Positions 46,373-55,010 of a stretch of 64,000 nt of DNA are shown piece by piece; the first letter of the stretch is position 1; every line of letters starts with the position of its first letter. The stretch is from Pseudonocardia sulfidoxydans NBRC 16205 (GTDB lineage: Bacteria; Actinomycetota; Actinomycetes; Mycobacteriales; Pseudonocardiaceae). A program made the position numbers and the translations under genes. The notes under the pieces were generated by a model, which was not told the origin of the DNA, did not search any database, and worked only from the letters and a program-made list of their open reading frames with translations. The stretch is taken from assembly GCF_007989085.1 (NCBI RefSeq), contig NZ_BJVJ01000030.1:1-64000 (forward strand), given 5' to 3'.

Positions 46373-47893
46373 ATGACCACAGGGCAGCCCGCGCGCACCA
46401 CAACCCGTCCGACGATCGCGGTCATCGGCGCCGGCCTGTCGGGCCTGTTCATGTCCAAGGTCTGCCAGGACCGCGGGATCAACCACGTCGTATACGAGAA
46501 GGCGTCCGAGGTGGGCGGCACGTGGCGCGACAACACCTATCCCGGAATCGGCGTGGACAGTCCGGGCGGCTGGTACAACCTCCCCTTCGAGGAGAAGTAC
46601 GACTGGAGCCGCCAGTTCGCCCCGGGCGGGGAAATCCAGGACTACCTCGTCGGCGTGGCGGACAAGTACGGCCTGCGCCGCAACATCCGGTTCAACACCG
46701 AGGTGTCCGAGTGCCGCTGGCAGGGCGGTCGGTGGTCCATCGAGTTCGCGGACGGTTCCTCCGCCGTCGCCGATGTCCTGGTGGTCGCGACCGGGTTCAT
46801 CCGGGTCCCGACCATGCCCGACGTCAAGGGGATCGAGGACTTCGCCGGCCCGTGGTTCCATACCTCGAAGTGGGACCACTCGGTAAAGCTGGAGGGCAAG
46901 CGGATCGGGGTGGTCGGCACCGGATCGAGCGGCATCCAGATCACCACCGCACTGGGCAGGCGCGGTCTCGACGTCACCCAGTTCATCCGCACCCCGCAGT
47001 GGGTGTGGTCGGTGAAGAACCCCGAGAACCCGCAGGTGGTCCGCCGGCTCTTCGACCGGGTACCCGCTGTCGGTCGCTGGGTGCAGAAGAAGCGCCTGGA
47101 ACGGTTCACCTCCAACGTGCGGGCGGCCAAGTACGGCACCGACTGGCGGCTGCACCGCGGTATCGGCCGGGAGGAGGCGATCCAGGCGTTCCAGGCCGAC
47201 CTGGCGTCGATCCGCGACCCCGAACTGGCGGCCAAGATGAGGCCGCGCGACCTGCCCGGCTGCAAGCGCATCCCGCTGGCGCCGGGCTACTACGACACGA
47301 TCCAGCGTCGCAACGTCACCATCGTGCGCGGCTCGATCGACCACGTCGAGGAGCGCGGCCTCGTCACCGACGACGGCACGATGCACGAGCTCGACGTCAT
47401 CGCCTGGGCGACCGGCTACGACACACACGGCTACTTCAAGCCGATCAAGATCTACGGCACCGGTCCCGAGGAGCTCAGCGAGCTCTGGGACGGCAACCCG
47501 CGTTCCTATCGCGGAATGATGATGCCCGGCTTCCCGAACCTTTTCGTCGTCCACGGGCCCTACGCGCCGGTCAACAACATCCACACACCGCTCGCGACCG
47601 AGGACATGATCGGCTTCATCATGAAGGCCGTCGACTACATGGTGCAGCACAAGGTCGCCGTGATGCCGACCGTCGAGGCGATGGAGACCTACCTGTCCTG
47701 GGTACGTGCTCCTGCTCCACACACGACGTGGGGTTCCAAGCAGTGCGAGAACTGGTACACGGCCGCCGACGGCCACACCGTCCTGTTTCCCTACGAGCGG
47801 CCCGAGCACATCGCGATGTACTGGTCCTTCGACGCCGGCGACTGTGAACTGATCCCGGTGGGCGCCGGCGGCCGCGTCGCCGAGCACGCGTGA
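46373..47893 (+). CDS. Flavin monooxygenase, Baeyer-Villiger type
   Basis: 506 aa. The first Rossmann site is GAGLSGLFMSK, the second GTGSSGIQIT. Between them lies FAGPWFHTSKWD (about 157-168), which fits the type I BVMO fingerprint FxGxxxHxxxW(P/D). NADPH and O2 would insert oxygen into a ketone to give an ester or lactone; steroid- or terpene-like ketones are typical substrates. The short length is normal for one-domain BVMOs. First gene of the catabolic operon, ATG at 46373. Confidence 0.9.
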   Translation: MTTGQPARTTTRPTIAVIGAGLSGLFMSKVCQDRGINHVVYEKASEVGGTWRDNTYPGIGVDSPGGWYNLPFEEKYDWSRQFAPGGEIQDYLVGVADKYGLRRNIRFNTEVSECRWQGGRWSIEFADGSSAVADVLVVATGFIRVPTMPDVKGIEDFAGPWFHTSKWDHSVKLEGKRIGVVGTGSSGIQITTALGRRGLDVTQFIRTPQWVWSVKNPENPQVVRRLFDRVPAVGRWVQKKRLERFTSNVRAAKYGTDWRLHRGIGREEAIQAFQADLASIRDPELAAKMRPRDLPGCKRIPLAPGYYDTIQRRNVTIVRGSIDHVEERGLVTDDGTMHELDVIAWATGYDTHGYFKPIKIYGTGPEELSELWDGNPRSYRGMMMPGFPNLFVVHGPYAPVNNIHTPLATEDMIGFIMKAVDYMVQHKVAVMPTVEAMETYLSWVRAPAPHTTWGSKQCENWYTAADGHTVLFPYERPEHIAMYWSFDAGDCELIPVGAGGRVAEHA

Positions 47894-47904
47894 ACGGGCC
47901 GGCC

Positions 47905-48873
47905 ATGACCACCGACCTGCAGCAGGCGCGCCTGGAGCCGCGTGCACACACCCGAGCCAGCGTGGAGGAGCTCGCCCGGCGCTACTCGACATGGGGCCGG
48001 TGGGGCGCCGACGACGAGCTCGGCGCGGCCAATCACGTCACCCAGGAGACAGTCCGTCACGCGGCCGGCCTGGTGCGCCGGGGTGCGGTGTTCCCGTTGG
48101 CGCTTCCCCTCGAGGGCGACGGACCACAGCTCGGCGCAGGCGGCCGGGTAAACCCGCAGCACGTGATGCTCCGGACGCCGGCGGAGGAGATGTTCGACGA
48201 CGGCGGCCTGGTCCGGTTCTCCGACGACGCCGTGTACATGGCACTGCAGTGCTCGACGCAGTGGGATGCGCTCTGCCACATCTTCTACGACGGACAGGCC
48301 TACAACGGCCGGGACTTCTCCTCGGTCGGCGCGGTGACGGGTGCCCGCCACAACAGCATCACGAACCTGACCGACCGGGCCGCCGGCCGCGGGGTGCTCC
48401 TCGACGTCGGCCGTTTCGTCGGCCGCGAGCTCGAGCCGGGCGAGAGCATCCAGCGCGAGCACCTCGAGGCGTGCGCGCAGGCACAGGGCGTCCAGGTGGG
48501 CACCGGCGACTTCGTCCTCGTGCGGACGGGCCAGATGACGCAGCGCCGCGGCGCCTGGGGCGACTTCTCCGGTGGCCCGGCGCCTGGGCTGGGTGTGAGC
48601 ACCGCCGACTTCCTCTGCCCCCGCGACGTGGTCGCGGTCGCGACTGACACCTGGGGGATCGAGGCACTGCCCTATGAGGCCCCCGACGTGGTCGCTCCCC
48701 TGCACGTGATCCTGCTGGCCTACGCCGGCATCTACATCGGCGAGATGTGGGACCTCGACGCGCTCGCGGCCGACTGCGCCGCCGACGGTGTCTACGAGTT
48801 CTTCCTCACCGCGCCACCCCTGACCATCACGGGATCGGTCGGTTCCCCGATCACCCCGCTCGCCATCAAGTGA
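47905..48873 (+). CDS. Cyclase-family (kynurenine-formamidase-like) metal hydrolase
   Basis: 322 aa, ATG at 47905; GTG at 47890, which overlaps the monooxygenase stop, is a possible start. The PF04199-type fold has RYSTWGRWGADDELGAANHV at the start and a metal-site region QCSTQWDALCHIFYDGQ where most relatives have a GTHxDAPxH. The TQWD-xxxH form is common in this subgroup. A GQMTQRRG segment and DFLCPRDVVAVATDTWGIE follow. It could open a lactone or amide made upstream; substrate unknown. Confidence 0.85.
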   Translation: MTTDLQQARLEPRAHTRASVEELARRYSTWGRWGADDELGAANHVTQETVRHAAGLVRRGAVFPLALPLEGDGPQLGAGGRVNPQHVMLRTPAEEMFDDGGLVRFSDDAVYMALQCSTQWDALCHIFYDGQAYNGRDFSSVGAVTGARHNSITNLTDRAAGRGVLLDVGRFVGRELEPGESIQREHLEACAQAQGVQVGTGDFVLVRTGQMTQRRGAWGDFSGGPAPGLGVSTADFLCPRDVVAVATDTWGIEALPYEAPDVVAPLHVILLAYAGIYIGEMWDLDALAADCAADGVYEFFLTAPPLTITGSVGSPITPLAIK

Positions 48874-48881
48874 GGGACACG

Positions 48882-49820
48882 ATGACCGACAGCAACCGGG
48901 CCGACGCGAAGTACGTCGCCTACGACACTGTGGACGACGGCACGATCGCCCTGATCACGCTGAACCGTCCGCGCCAGCGCAATGCCCAGAACCGCGGGCT
49001 GCTCGTGGAGCTCCACGACGCGTTCCTGCGCGCCGAGGAAGACGACCAGGTCCGCGTCGTGGTGCTCCGCGGTGCCGGCCCGACCTTCTCCGCCGGCCAC
49101 GACCTCGGCTCGTCGGCCGCGGTCGCCGAGGAGACCCCCGGTCCCGACCAGCACCCGTCATTCGGCATCAACGGCGGCACCCGTGGGCCCGTCGAGCGGA
49201 TGATGTTGCAGGAGTGGCACCACTTCTTCCAGAACACCAAGCGCTGGCGCGACCTGCGCAAGATCACGATCGCGTCGGTGCAGGGCCAGGTGTACGCCGC
49301 GGGGCTGATGCTGGCCTGGTGCTGTGACCTCATCGTGGCGGCCGACGACACCGACTTCGCCGACGTGGTCGGCACCCGGCTCGGCATGTGCGGCGTGGAG
49401 TACTTCGCTCATCCCTGGGAGTTCGGGCCGCGCAAGGCCAAGGAGTTGTTGCTCACCGGCGACTCCATCGACGCCGACGAGGCGCATCGCCTCGGCATGG
49501 TCAGCAAGGTCTTCCCCGTCGACGAGCTCGAGGATCGGACCCTGGAGTTCGCCCGCCGCATCGCCTCGGTGCAGACGATGACCGCGCTGCTGATCAAAGA
49601 GTCTGTGAACCAGACCGTCGACCAGATGGGCTTCTCCAACGCGCTCGCCTCCTGCTTCTCGATCCACGAGGTCGCGCACGCCCACTGGATGACGATGACC
49701 TCCGACCGCTCCGTCGTCGCGACCCCCGAGGTCGGGATGCCCGAGTGGCGCGACGCACTGCCGATCGTGCCCGCAGAGAAGGGCACCGTCCGCGCGGCCG
49801 ACCGGACGGCGACGAGCTGA
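48882..49820 (+). CDS. Enoyl-CoA hydratase/isomerase family protein
   Basis: 312 aa crotonase fold. Typical start IALITLNRPRQRNAQNR, oxyanion region FSAGHDLGSS, VQGQVYAAGLMLAWCCDLIV and the helix AKELLLTGDSIDADEAHRLG. Length exceeds the usual 260 due to an insert after the HDLG region (EETPGPDQHP... GPVERMMLQEW). Catalyses hydration or ring cleavage of a CoA ester. ATG at 48882; two bases separate its stop from the ligase ATG. Confidence 0.9.
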   Translation: MTDSNRADAKYVAYDTVDDGTIALITLNRPRQRNAQNRGLLVELHDAFLRAEEDDQVRVVVLRGAGPTFSAGHDLGSSAAVAEETPGPDQHPSFGINGGTRGPVERMMLQEWHHFFQNTKRWRDLRKITIASVQGQVYAAGLMLAWCCDLIVAADDTDFADVVGTRLGMCGVEYFAHPWEFGPRKAKELLLTGDSIDADEAHRLGMVSKVFPVDELEDRTLEFARRIASVQTMTALLIKESVNQTVDQMGFSNALASCFSIHEVAHAHWMTMTSDRSVVATPEVGMPEWRDALPIVPAEKGTVRAADRTATS

Positions 49821-49822
49821 CC

Positions 49823-51433
49823 ATGGGGCAACCGAACCCAGACGCCGCGAGTCTCACCCTCGGCGAAGCGATGCGCTCCGCGGTAGCTGCGCACGGAGAC
49901 CTCGAGATGGTCGTGAGCCAGGAGCGGCGCATGACCTTCACCGAGGTGGACGCCGCGTCCCGAAACCTGGCCGGCCGCCTGCTGGCCGCGGGCGTCGGCA
50001 AGGGAACCCGGGTCGGGTTGTTCTTCACCTATGGCCACGAGTGGGTGGTGTGCTTCCTCGCGGCCGTGAGGATCGGCGCGCTGGCGATGCCGTTGAGCAC
50101 GCTGTCGACGCCGGCCGAGCTGGGGGCGCTGGTGCGGCGCGGCAACGTCGACACACTGCTGGCGGCCGGCTCGTTCCTCGGCCGGCGCGTAGCCGACGAA
50201 CTCGCCGAGGCACTGCCCGCGATCGGCGCTTCCGGCTCGCCCGAGCTGGCGATCGAGGACGCGCCATACCTGCGGCGGGTGTGGCTGACCGGGGACACGG
50301 CCCCGACCTGGGCCTCACTCCTCGACCTCGATGCCGCCCCGGGGCCCGGGCGACACCTCGTCGAGACGGCCGAGCAGGCGGTCGTGCCCGCGGACCTCGC
50401 AGTCGTCGTGCACACCTCCGGCTCGACCGCGGAACCGAAGGGCGTCGTCCACACTCACGGGTCGGTCCTACGCGGCTGCGTGCCGATCCGCGACGACTTC
50501 CGGGTGACCTCCTCGGGTGATCCGGCGCGCGTGCTCTGCGCGATGCCGTTCTTCTGGGTCGGCGGGGTGTTGACCGTGGTGTCGGCCGTCCTGGCGCCTG
50601 CCACCCTCTTGACGATGCCCCGGGTCGAACCGGGCGAGGGGCTGCGGATGGTCGAGCAGGAACGGGCGTCCCACCTGATGGGTTGGTCGACCGTCACCCA
50701 GTCCATGCGCTCGCATCCCGACTTCGCCACCCGCGACCTCCGGTCGCTGCCGCACCTGCTCGAGGGCCCTGCTGAGATCGCCCTGATAGACGTCCCGGTC
50801 CCTGGCGTGCCGCGGCACCGCGGGATGAGCGAGACGATGGGCACATTCGCCGGCGTCGAGACCCGGGTGGTGGACCCGACGACCGGGGAGCGGGTCGCCG
50901 CCGGGACCGAGGGCGAGCTGCACGTCCGCGGTCCCGGCCTGATGAATGGTTACTACAACCACGAGCGGCATGAGGTGCTCGACCCCGACGGGTGGTACGC
51001 CACCGGGGACCGCGCCTATCTGCTCGACGGGTACCCAACACCGTTCTACGTCGGCCGCTTCTCCGAAATGATCAAGACGGCTGGCGCCAACGTCGCCCCG
51101 CGCGAGGTCGAGCTCGCCCTCGAGGCGCTGCCCGAGATCAAACACGGCATCGTCGTCGGGCTGGAGAGCGCCGACCGGGGCGAGGAGGTCGTCGCGGTCG
51201 TCGTGACGGAGGACGGGCACGACTTCGAGCGGGCCCTCGTCGTCTCGGCGGCCCGACGAGAGCTCGCGCCGTACAAGGTCCCGACCCGATGGTTCGTCAC
51301 CGCGACGGACCGCATCCCCTGGCTCGGCTCGGGCAAGCCCGACAAGCCGGCACTGCGTGCGGAGCTGCGTTCGGGAGCGCTCGACGCGGACGAGGTCCGC
51401 TCCGATCCCACCAGCTCGAGGAGCCTCGTATGA
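49823..51433 (+). CDS. Acyl-CoA synthetase/AMP-dependent CoA ligase
   Basis: 536 aa ANL-family enzyme that activates a carboxylic acid to its CoA ester. P-loop HTSGSTAEPKGVVHTH, A5-like region HRGMSETMG, A7-like GWYATGDRAYL and A10 Lys in GSGKPDKPAL. The acid pocket cannot be read from sequence. ATG follows the hydratase stop; the next gene overlaps by ATGA. Confidence 0.92.
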   Translation: MGQPNPDAASLTLGEAMRSAVAAHGDLEMVVSQERRMTFTEVDAASRNLAGRLLAAGVGKGTRVGLFFTYGHEWVVCFLAAVRIGALAMPLSTLSTPAELGALVRRGNVDTLLAAGSFLGRRVADELAEALPAIGASGSPELAIEDAPYLRRVWLTGDTAPTWASLLDLDAAPGPGRHLVETAEQAVVPADLAVVVHTSGSTAEPKGVVHTHGSVLRGCVPIRDDFRVTSSGDPARVLCAMPFFWVGGVLTVVSAVLAPATLLTMPRVEPGEGLRMVEQERASHLMGWSTVTQSMRSHPDFATRDLRSLPHLLEGPAEIALIDVPVPGVPRHRGMSETMGTFAGVETRVVDPTTGERVAAGTEGELHVRGPGLMNGYYNHERHEVLDPDGWYATGDRAYLLDGYPTPFYVGRFSEMIKTAGANVAPREVELALEALPEIKHGIVVGLESADRGEEVVAVVVTEDGHDFERALVVSAARRELAPYKVPTRWFVTATDRIPWLGSGKPDKPALRAELRSGALDADEVRSDPTSSRSLV

Positions 51434-52608
51434 CCCTGACCGAAGACGTCGCCCAGGACCGGCATCCCGTCGAGACCCCAGAGGAGTTCGGGGCCCGGCT
51501 GCGCCGATGGCTGCGATCGGCGACGGAGAACCTCGCCCCCTCGGCCACGACGTTCGCCGACCGTGCAGCGACCCACGCGGCCATGTACGACGCGGGCCTC
51601 TTCGGTATGACCTGGCCGATCGAGCTGGGCGGCCGGAGCCTGCCCACGACTTACCAGACCGTCTTCAACCGCGAGGTCGCCGGGTTCGAATGGGCCATCC
51701 CGGACTCGTCGGTGACGGTCGGCATCTGTGCGCCCACGATGGCCGACCACGGCACACCGGAGCAGCAGGCGAGGCACATCAGCCGGATGCTGCGCGGCGA
51801 CGAGGTCTGGACGCAACTGCTCTCCGAGCCTGGGGCGGGCTCCGACCTCGCGGCGGTGAGCGTGCGGGCGATCCGCGACGGCGACGACTTCGTGCTCGAC
51901 GGCCAGAAGATCTGGACTTCGGACGCGGTCGAGGCCGACTACGCGCTCGCGCTGGTGCGCACCGACCCCGGGCGGCCTCGGCACGGCGGGCTCAGCATGC
52001 TGATCGTGCCCCTCTCGGAGCCTGGGGTGGACATCCGCCCGCTACGTGACATGACCGGCGACGCGCCCTTCAACGAGGTCTTCCTGAACGAGGCCCGGGT
52101 TCCGGTCGCCAACCTCGTCGGCCGGGAGAACGAGGGCTGGACCGTGCTCACCACGATGCTGCGTCACGAGCGGATCGCGCTCAGCGCCGGCACGGCCGGG
52201 GCCCGGATGGACGTCGACGCCTTCGGTGCACTCGTGGCGCTCGCGCGGGCCCGCGGGGTGCTCGACCGCACGGACGTCCGCGACACCCTGGCCGAGGTCT
52301 TCGTGCAGCAGCGAATTCTCGACATCACGGGCCGCCGGATGCGGGAGGGGCTGGAGAGCGGCGAGCTCCAGGGCCCCGCCGGTTCCCTCGGCAAGATGGG
52401 CACCGCGATGGCCGCCCGGGCCGTCGCGGAGGCGACCCTCAAGATCGAGGGCATGGAGGGTGTCGCCTGGCGCCCCGACGACGGGCAGGTTGCCCGGCGG
52501 ATGCGCGAGGTCCTGCAGTTCCCGAAGCCGGGCATCGCCGGCGGTACGACCGAGATCCAGAAGAACGTCGTTGCCGAGCGCCTGCTCGGGATGCCACGCG
52601 ACCGCTGA
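51430..52608 (+). CDS. Acyl-CoA dehydrogenase (FadE-type), first of a pair
   Basis: 392 aa. FAD/substrate motifs: WTQLLSEPGAGSDLAAVSVR and GQKIWTSDAVEADY in the beta domain; C-terminal helix domain with FPKPGIAGGTTEIQKNVVAERLLG, the usual FAD-binding end. ATG overlaps the ligase stop. Paired with a second dehydrogenase 38 bp on; paired FadE proteins in actinobacteria often form alpha2beta2 enzymes for bulky substrates. Confidence 0.92.
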   Translation: MTLTEDVAQDRHPVETPEEFGARLRRWLRSATENLAPSATTFADRAATHAAMYDAGLFGMTWPIELGGRSLPTTYQTVFNREVAGFEWAIPDSSVTVGICAPTMADHGTPEQQARHISRMLRGDEVWTQLLSEPGAGSDLAAVSVRAIRDGDDFVLDGQKIWTSDAVEADYALALVRTDPGRPRHGGLSMLIVPLSEPGVDIRPLRDMTGDAPFNEVFLNEARVPVANLVGRENEGWTVLTTMLRHERIALSAGTAGARMDVDAFGALVALARARGVLDRTDVRDTLAEVFVQQRILDITGRRMREGLESGELQGPAGSLGKMGTAMAARAVAEATLKIEGMEGVAWRPDDGQVARRMREVLQFPKPGIAGGTTEIQKNVVAERLLGMPRDR

Positions 52609-52646
52609 CCGGCTCTCTTCCGATCTCCACACCCTCCTGGAGCGAC

Positions 52647-53807
52647 ATGTACATCCCTGTCACGCTGACCGAGGAGCAGAAGGCGCTCCGCTCCGCGGTA
52701 CGCAGCCTGTTCGACGCCCACATGGACGAGGATCGCCGGCGTGCAGCCATCGACAGTGAGCGCGGCTACTCCGAGGACCTCTGGCAGCTGATGGCCGAGA
52801 TGGGTCTGCACGCGCTCGTCGTGCCCGAGGAGTACGGCGGTGCGGGCGGCGACATGAACGACCTGCGCGTGGTCTTCCACGAGGCCGGCCGGGTCCTGCT
52901 GACGGGCCCGTTCTTCGCCTCCGCGGCAATGGCCACGCCGCTGGTGATCGAGGCGGCGACCGACGAGGCCCGCCGGCACCTGCTCCCGGCGCTGGCGGCC
53001 GGTGAGCTCGTGGCCGCGCCCGCCATCTGCGAGGAGTCCGGCAGCTGGAATCTCGACGACGTCCGGTTGCCGGCGACCGTGCGCGGCGGCGAGGTCGTGT
53101 TGGAGGGCACCAAGCATTACGTCCTCGACGCACTCGTCGCCGACGTGCTGCTGGTAGTCGTTCGCACCGGGGACGGACTCGCCCTCGTCTCGGTCGCGGC
53201 CGACGATCCGCGCGTCGAGATCGAACGGCTCGAGACCCTCGACCTCACTCGCCGGGTGGCTGCCGTTCGGTTCCACGGATGCACGGGCCGGCTGCTATCG
53301 GCGCCCGGGCAGGACGTCATCGAGCAGCTGCGGAAAGCTCTCGACGCGGCCGTGGTGGCGCTGGCCGCCGAGCAGAGCGGCGCGATGGAGGCGCTGTTGG
53401 AGTCCGCGCTCTCCTACACCGGCCTGCGCCATCAGTTCGGCCGGCCGATCGCGACGTTCCAGGTGATCAAGCACAAGCTCGCGGACATGACGCTCGACGT
53501 GGAGCGTTCGCTGTCAGCAAGCTCCGAGGCCGCGCGGGCCTTCGTCGACCCGGCCCAACGGGCGGTTGCGGCCAGCACCGCCAAGGCGTTCGCCTCCGAC
53601 GCGTTCGTGAAGGCGGCAACCGAGCACATCCAGGTGCACGGCGGCATCGGCTTCACGTGGGAGCACCATGCTCACCTGTACTACCGGCGTGCTGCCAGCA
53701 GCCGCGAGATCCTCGGGAGCCCGCAGGAGCACCGAGGCCGGATCGTGTCGCTGCTCCTCGATGACATGCCGGAGCTCGCCGAGACCGCTGGAGTTGCCGG
53801 TGTCTGA
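52647..53807 (+). CDS. Acyl-CoA dehydrogenase (FadE-type), second of a pair
   Basis: 386 aa. The N-terminal helical domain begins VTLTEEQKALRSAVRSLFDA. The middle domain is weak in the usual flavin motifs (AICEESGSWNLDDV where EPGAGSD is normal). The C-terminal domain has SYTGLRHQFGRPIATFQVIK and VHGGIGFTWEHHAHLYYRRA. The altered beta-domain motif supports its being the partner subunit of the gene before it. Confidence 0.9.
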   Translation: MYIPVTLTEEQKALRSAVRSLFDAHMDEDRRRAAIDSERGYSEDLWQLMAEMGLHALVVPEEYGGAGGDMNDLRVVFHEAGRVLLTGPFFASAAMATPLVIEAATDEARRHLLPALAAGELVAAPAICEESGSWNLDDVRLPATVRGGEVVLEGTKHYVLDALVADVLLVVVRTGDGLALVSVAADDPRVEIERLETLDLTRRVAAVRFHGCTGRLLSAPGQDVIEQLRKALDAAVVALAAEQSGAMEALLESALSYTGLRHQFGRPIATFQVIKHKLADMTLDVERSLSASSEAARAFVDPAQRAVAASTAKAFASDAFVKAATEHIQVHGGIGFTWEHHAHLYYRRAASSREILGSPQEHRGRIVSLLLDDMPELAETAGVAGV

Positions 53808-54216
53808 TCTCGAGGAGATCCAGCGGCTGGTGACCGTCTACAGCTTCCTCTTGGACGACCAGCGCTACGACGCGCTGGCCGCCCTGTTCCTCGAGGATGC
53901 GGTCATGTGCTTCGGCGCTACGACACTGCACGGGCCGGAAGAGATCGCCCGCGGTGTCGCGGCGATCCAGCCCACCCCGCCCGGCAAGCACCTGACCGGT
54001 CCTGCTGTCGTTGACCTCGTGGACACGGGCTCGGCACACGCGTGGGCCGACATGTTCACCCTCCTGCCGGGACCCGACGGGTTCATCCTCGGAGGCACGT
54101 TCCGATACCACGACAGGATTCGTCACACCGACGCCGGCTGGCGCTTCGCCGCCCGGTACATGACCACGCCGGGGTCCGCGCCGCGCCTCGACGCGCCGCC
54201 CGTCCCGTTGCGCTGA
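53800..54216 (+). CDS. SnoaL-like (NTF2-fold) protein
   Basis: 138 aa, GTG at 53800, overlapping the dehydrogenase stop by 8 bases. Cone fold start EEIQRLVTVYSFLLDDQRYD, then ALAALFLEDAVMCFG and TFRYHDRIRHTDAGWRFAAR. Such proteins act as hydratases, isomerases or dehydratases in steroid and aromatic pathways; catalytic residues cannot be assigned with confidence. Confidence 0.8.
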   Translation: MSDLEEIQRLVTVYSFLLDDQRYDALAALFLEDAVMCFGATTLHGPEEIARGVAAIQPTPPGKHLTGPAVVDLVDTGSAHAWADMFTLLPGPDGFILGGTFRYHDRIRHTDAGWRFAARYMTTPGSAPRLDAPPVPLR

Positions 54217-54245
54217 ACGTTCGACACGAGAAGGTGAGCACCACC

Positions 54246-55010
54246 ATGTCCCGCGAGGAGTCTCCGCTCGCCGTGCAGTTCAGCGCGGCTCCCGAGCGGG
54301 TGCCGTACGAGGCCCCGGCGCCCGAGCCGGAGCAGCCTGCCGACGGCGTGGACTCCGACGGGCCGCCTGAGGAGGACGTCTCGTCGAAGCCGCCGCAGCG
54401 GCAGCGGCCGGCAGGGGGCCGGCCCCGCGACCCGCGGGTGGACCGGGCGATCCGCGATGCGGCGACGCAGATCTACGCAGAGGAGGGCTGGGCCGGGTTT
54501 CAGTTCGACGCGATCGCCAAGCGCGCCGGGGTCGGCAAGTCGGCGGTCTACCGACGCTGGGCGACCCGCGAGGATCTCGTCATCGAGGCCATCCGCGGCA
54601 TGGACACCGCCGCCGTGGTCGGCGACGCCGCCACTTTGCGCGAGGCCCTGACCCGGATCGCCCGCGAACAGCTCGAGTGGTGGGGCGACACCCCCGGCGC
54701 GGCGTACCTCCGGCTACAGATGGACCAGGTCAAGCTGCCGGCCCTCGGGGACCTCTACTCGACCCGGGTTCGGGGCCCGCTTCTCGACGTGGTCCGCGGG
54801 ATGGTCGGCAAGGCCGTCGCCAGCGGCGAGGTGCCGCCGGGCACCTCCACGACCCTGCTCGTCGAGATGCTCAGCGGCGCCATGATGATGCGGATGGGCT
54901 CCAGCAGCCGCGCCAATCGGCAGAAGCTGGTCGACAACCCGGACGAGTACATCGCGCTGCTCGTCGACTACGTCCTGGCTGCCGCCACGGCCGGCGGCAA
55001 GCGCCGGTGA
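54246..55010 (+). CDS. TetR-family transcriptional regulator
   Basis: 254 aa with a disordered, acidic-Pro N-terminal extension of about 60 residues, then the TetR HTH: AIRDAATQIYAEEGWAGFQF, DAIAKRAGVGKSAVYRRWAT. The C-terminal ligand domain is divergent. The ATG at 54246 includes the extension; the HTH would allow a later start but none is evident. It probably represses the operon it sits in and the divergent transporter, with CoA esters as possible ligands. Confidence 0.9.
   Translation: MSREESPLAVQFSAAPERVPYEAPAPEPEQPADGVDSDGPPEEDVSSKPPQRQRPAGGRPRDPRVDRAIRDAATQIYAEEGWAGFQFDAIAKRAGVGKSAVYRRWATREDLVIEAIRGMDTAAVVGDAATLREALTRIAREQLEWWGDTPGAAYLRLQMDQVKLPALGDLYSTRVRGPLLDVVRGMVGKAVASGEVPPGTSTTLLVEMLSGAMMMRMGSSSRANRQKLVDNPDEYIALLVDYVLAAATAGGKRR

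Noticed and set aside
52611-52628. CTCTTCCGATCT, identical to 12 bases of a common Illumina adapter
   Set aside because: The match stops at 12 bases and the base before it differs from the adapter. The flanks read on as a normal intergenic gap with the operon intact, so chance is more likely than contamination.
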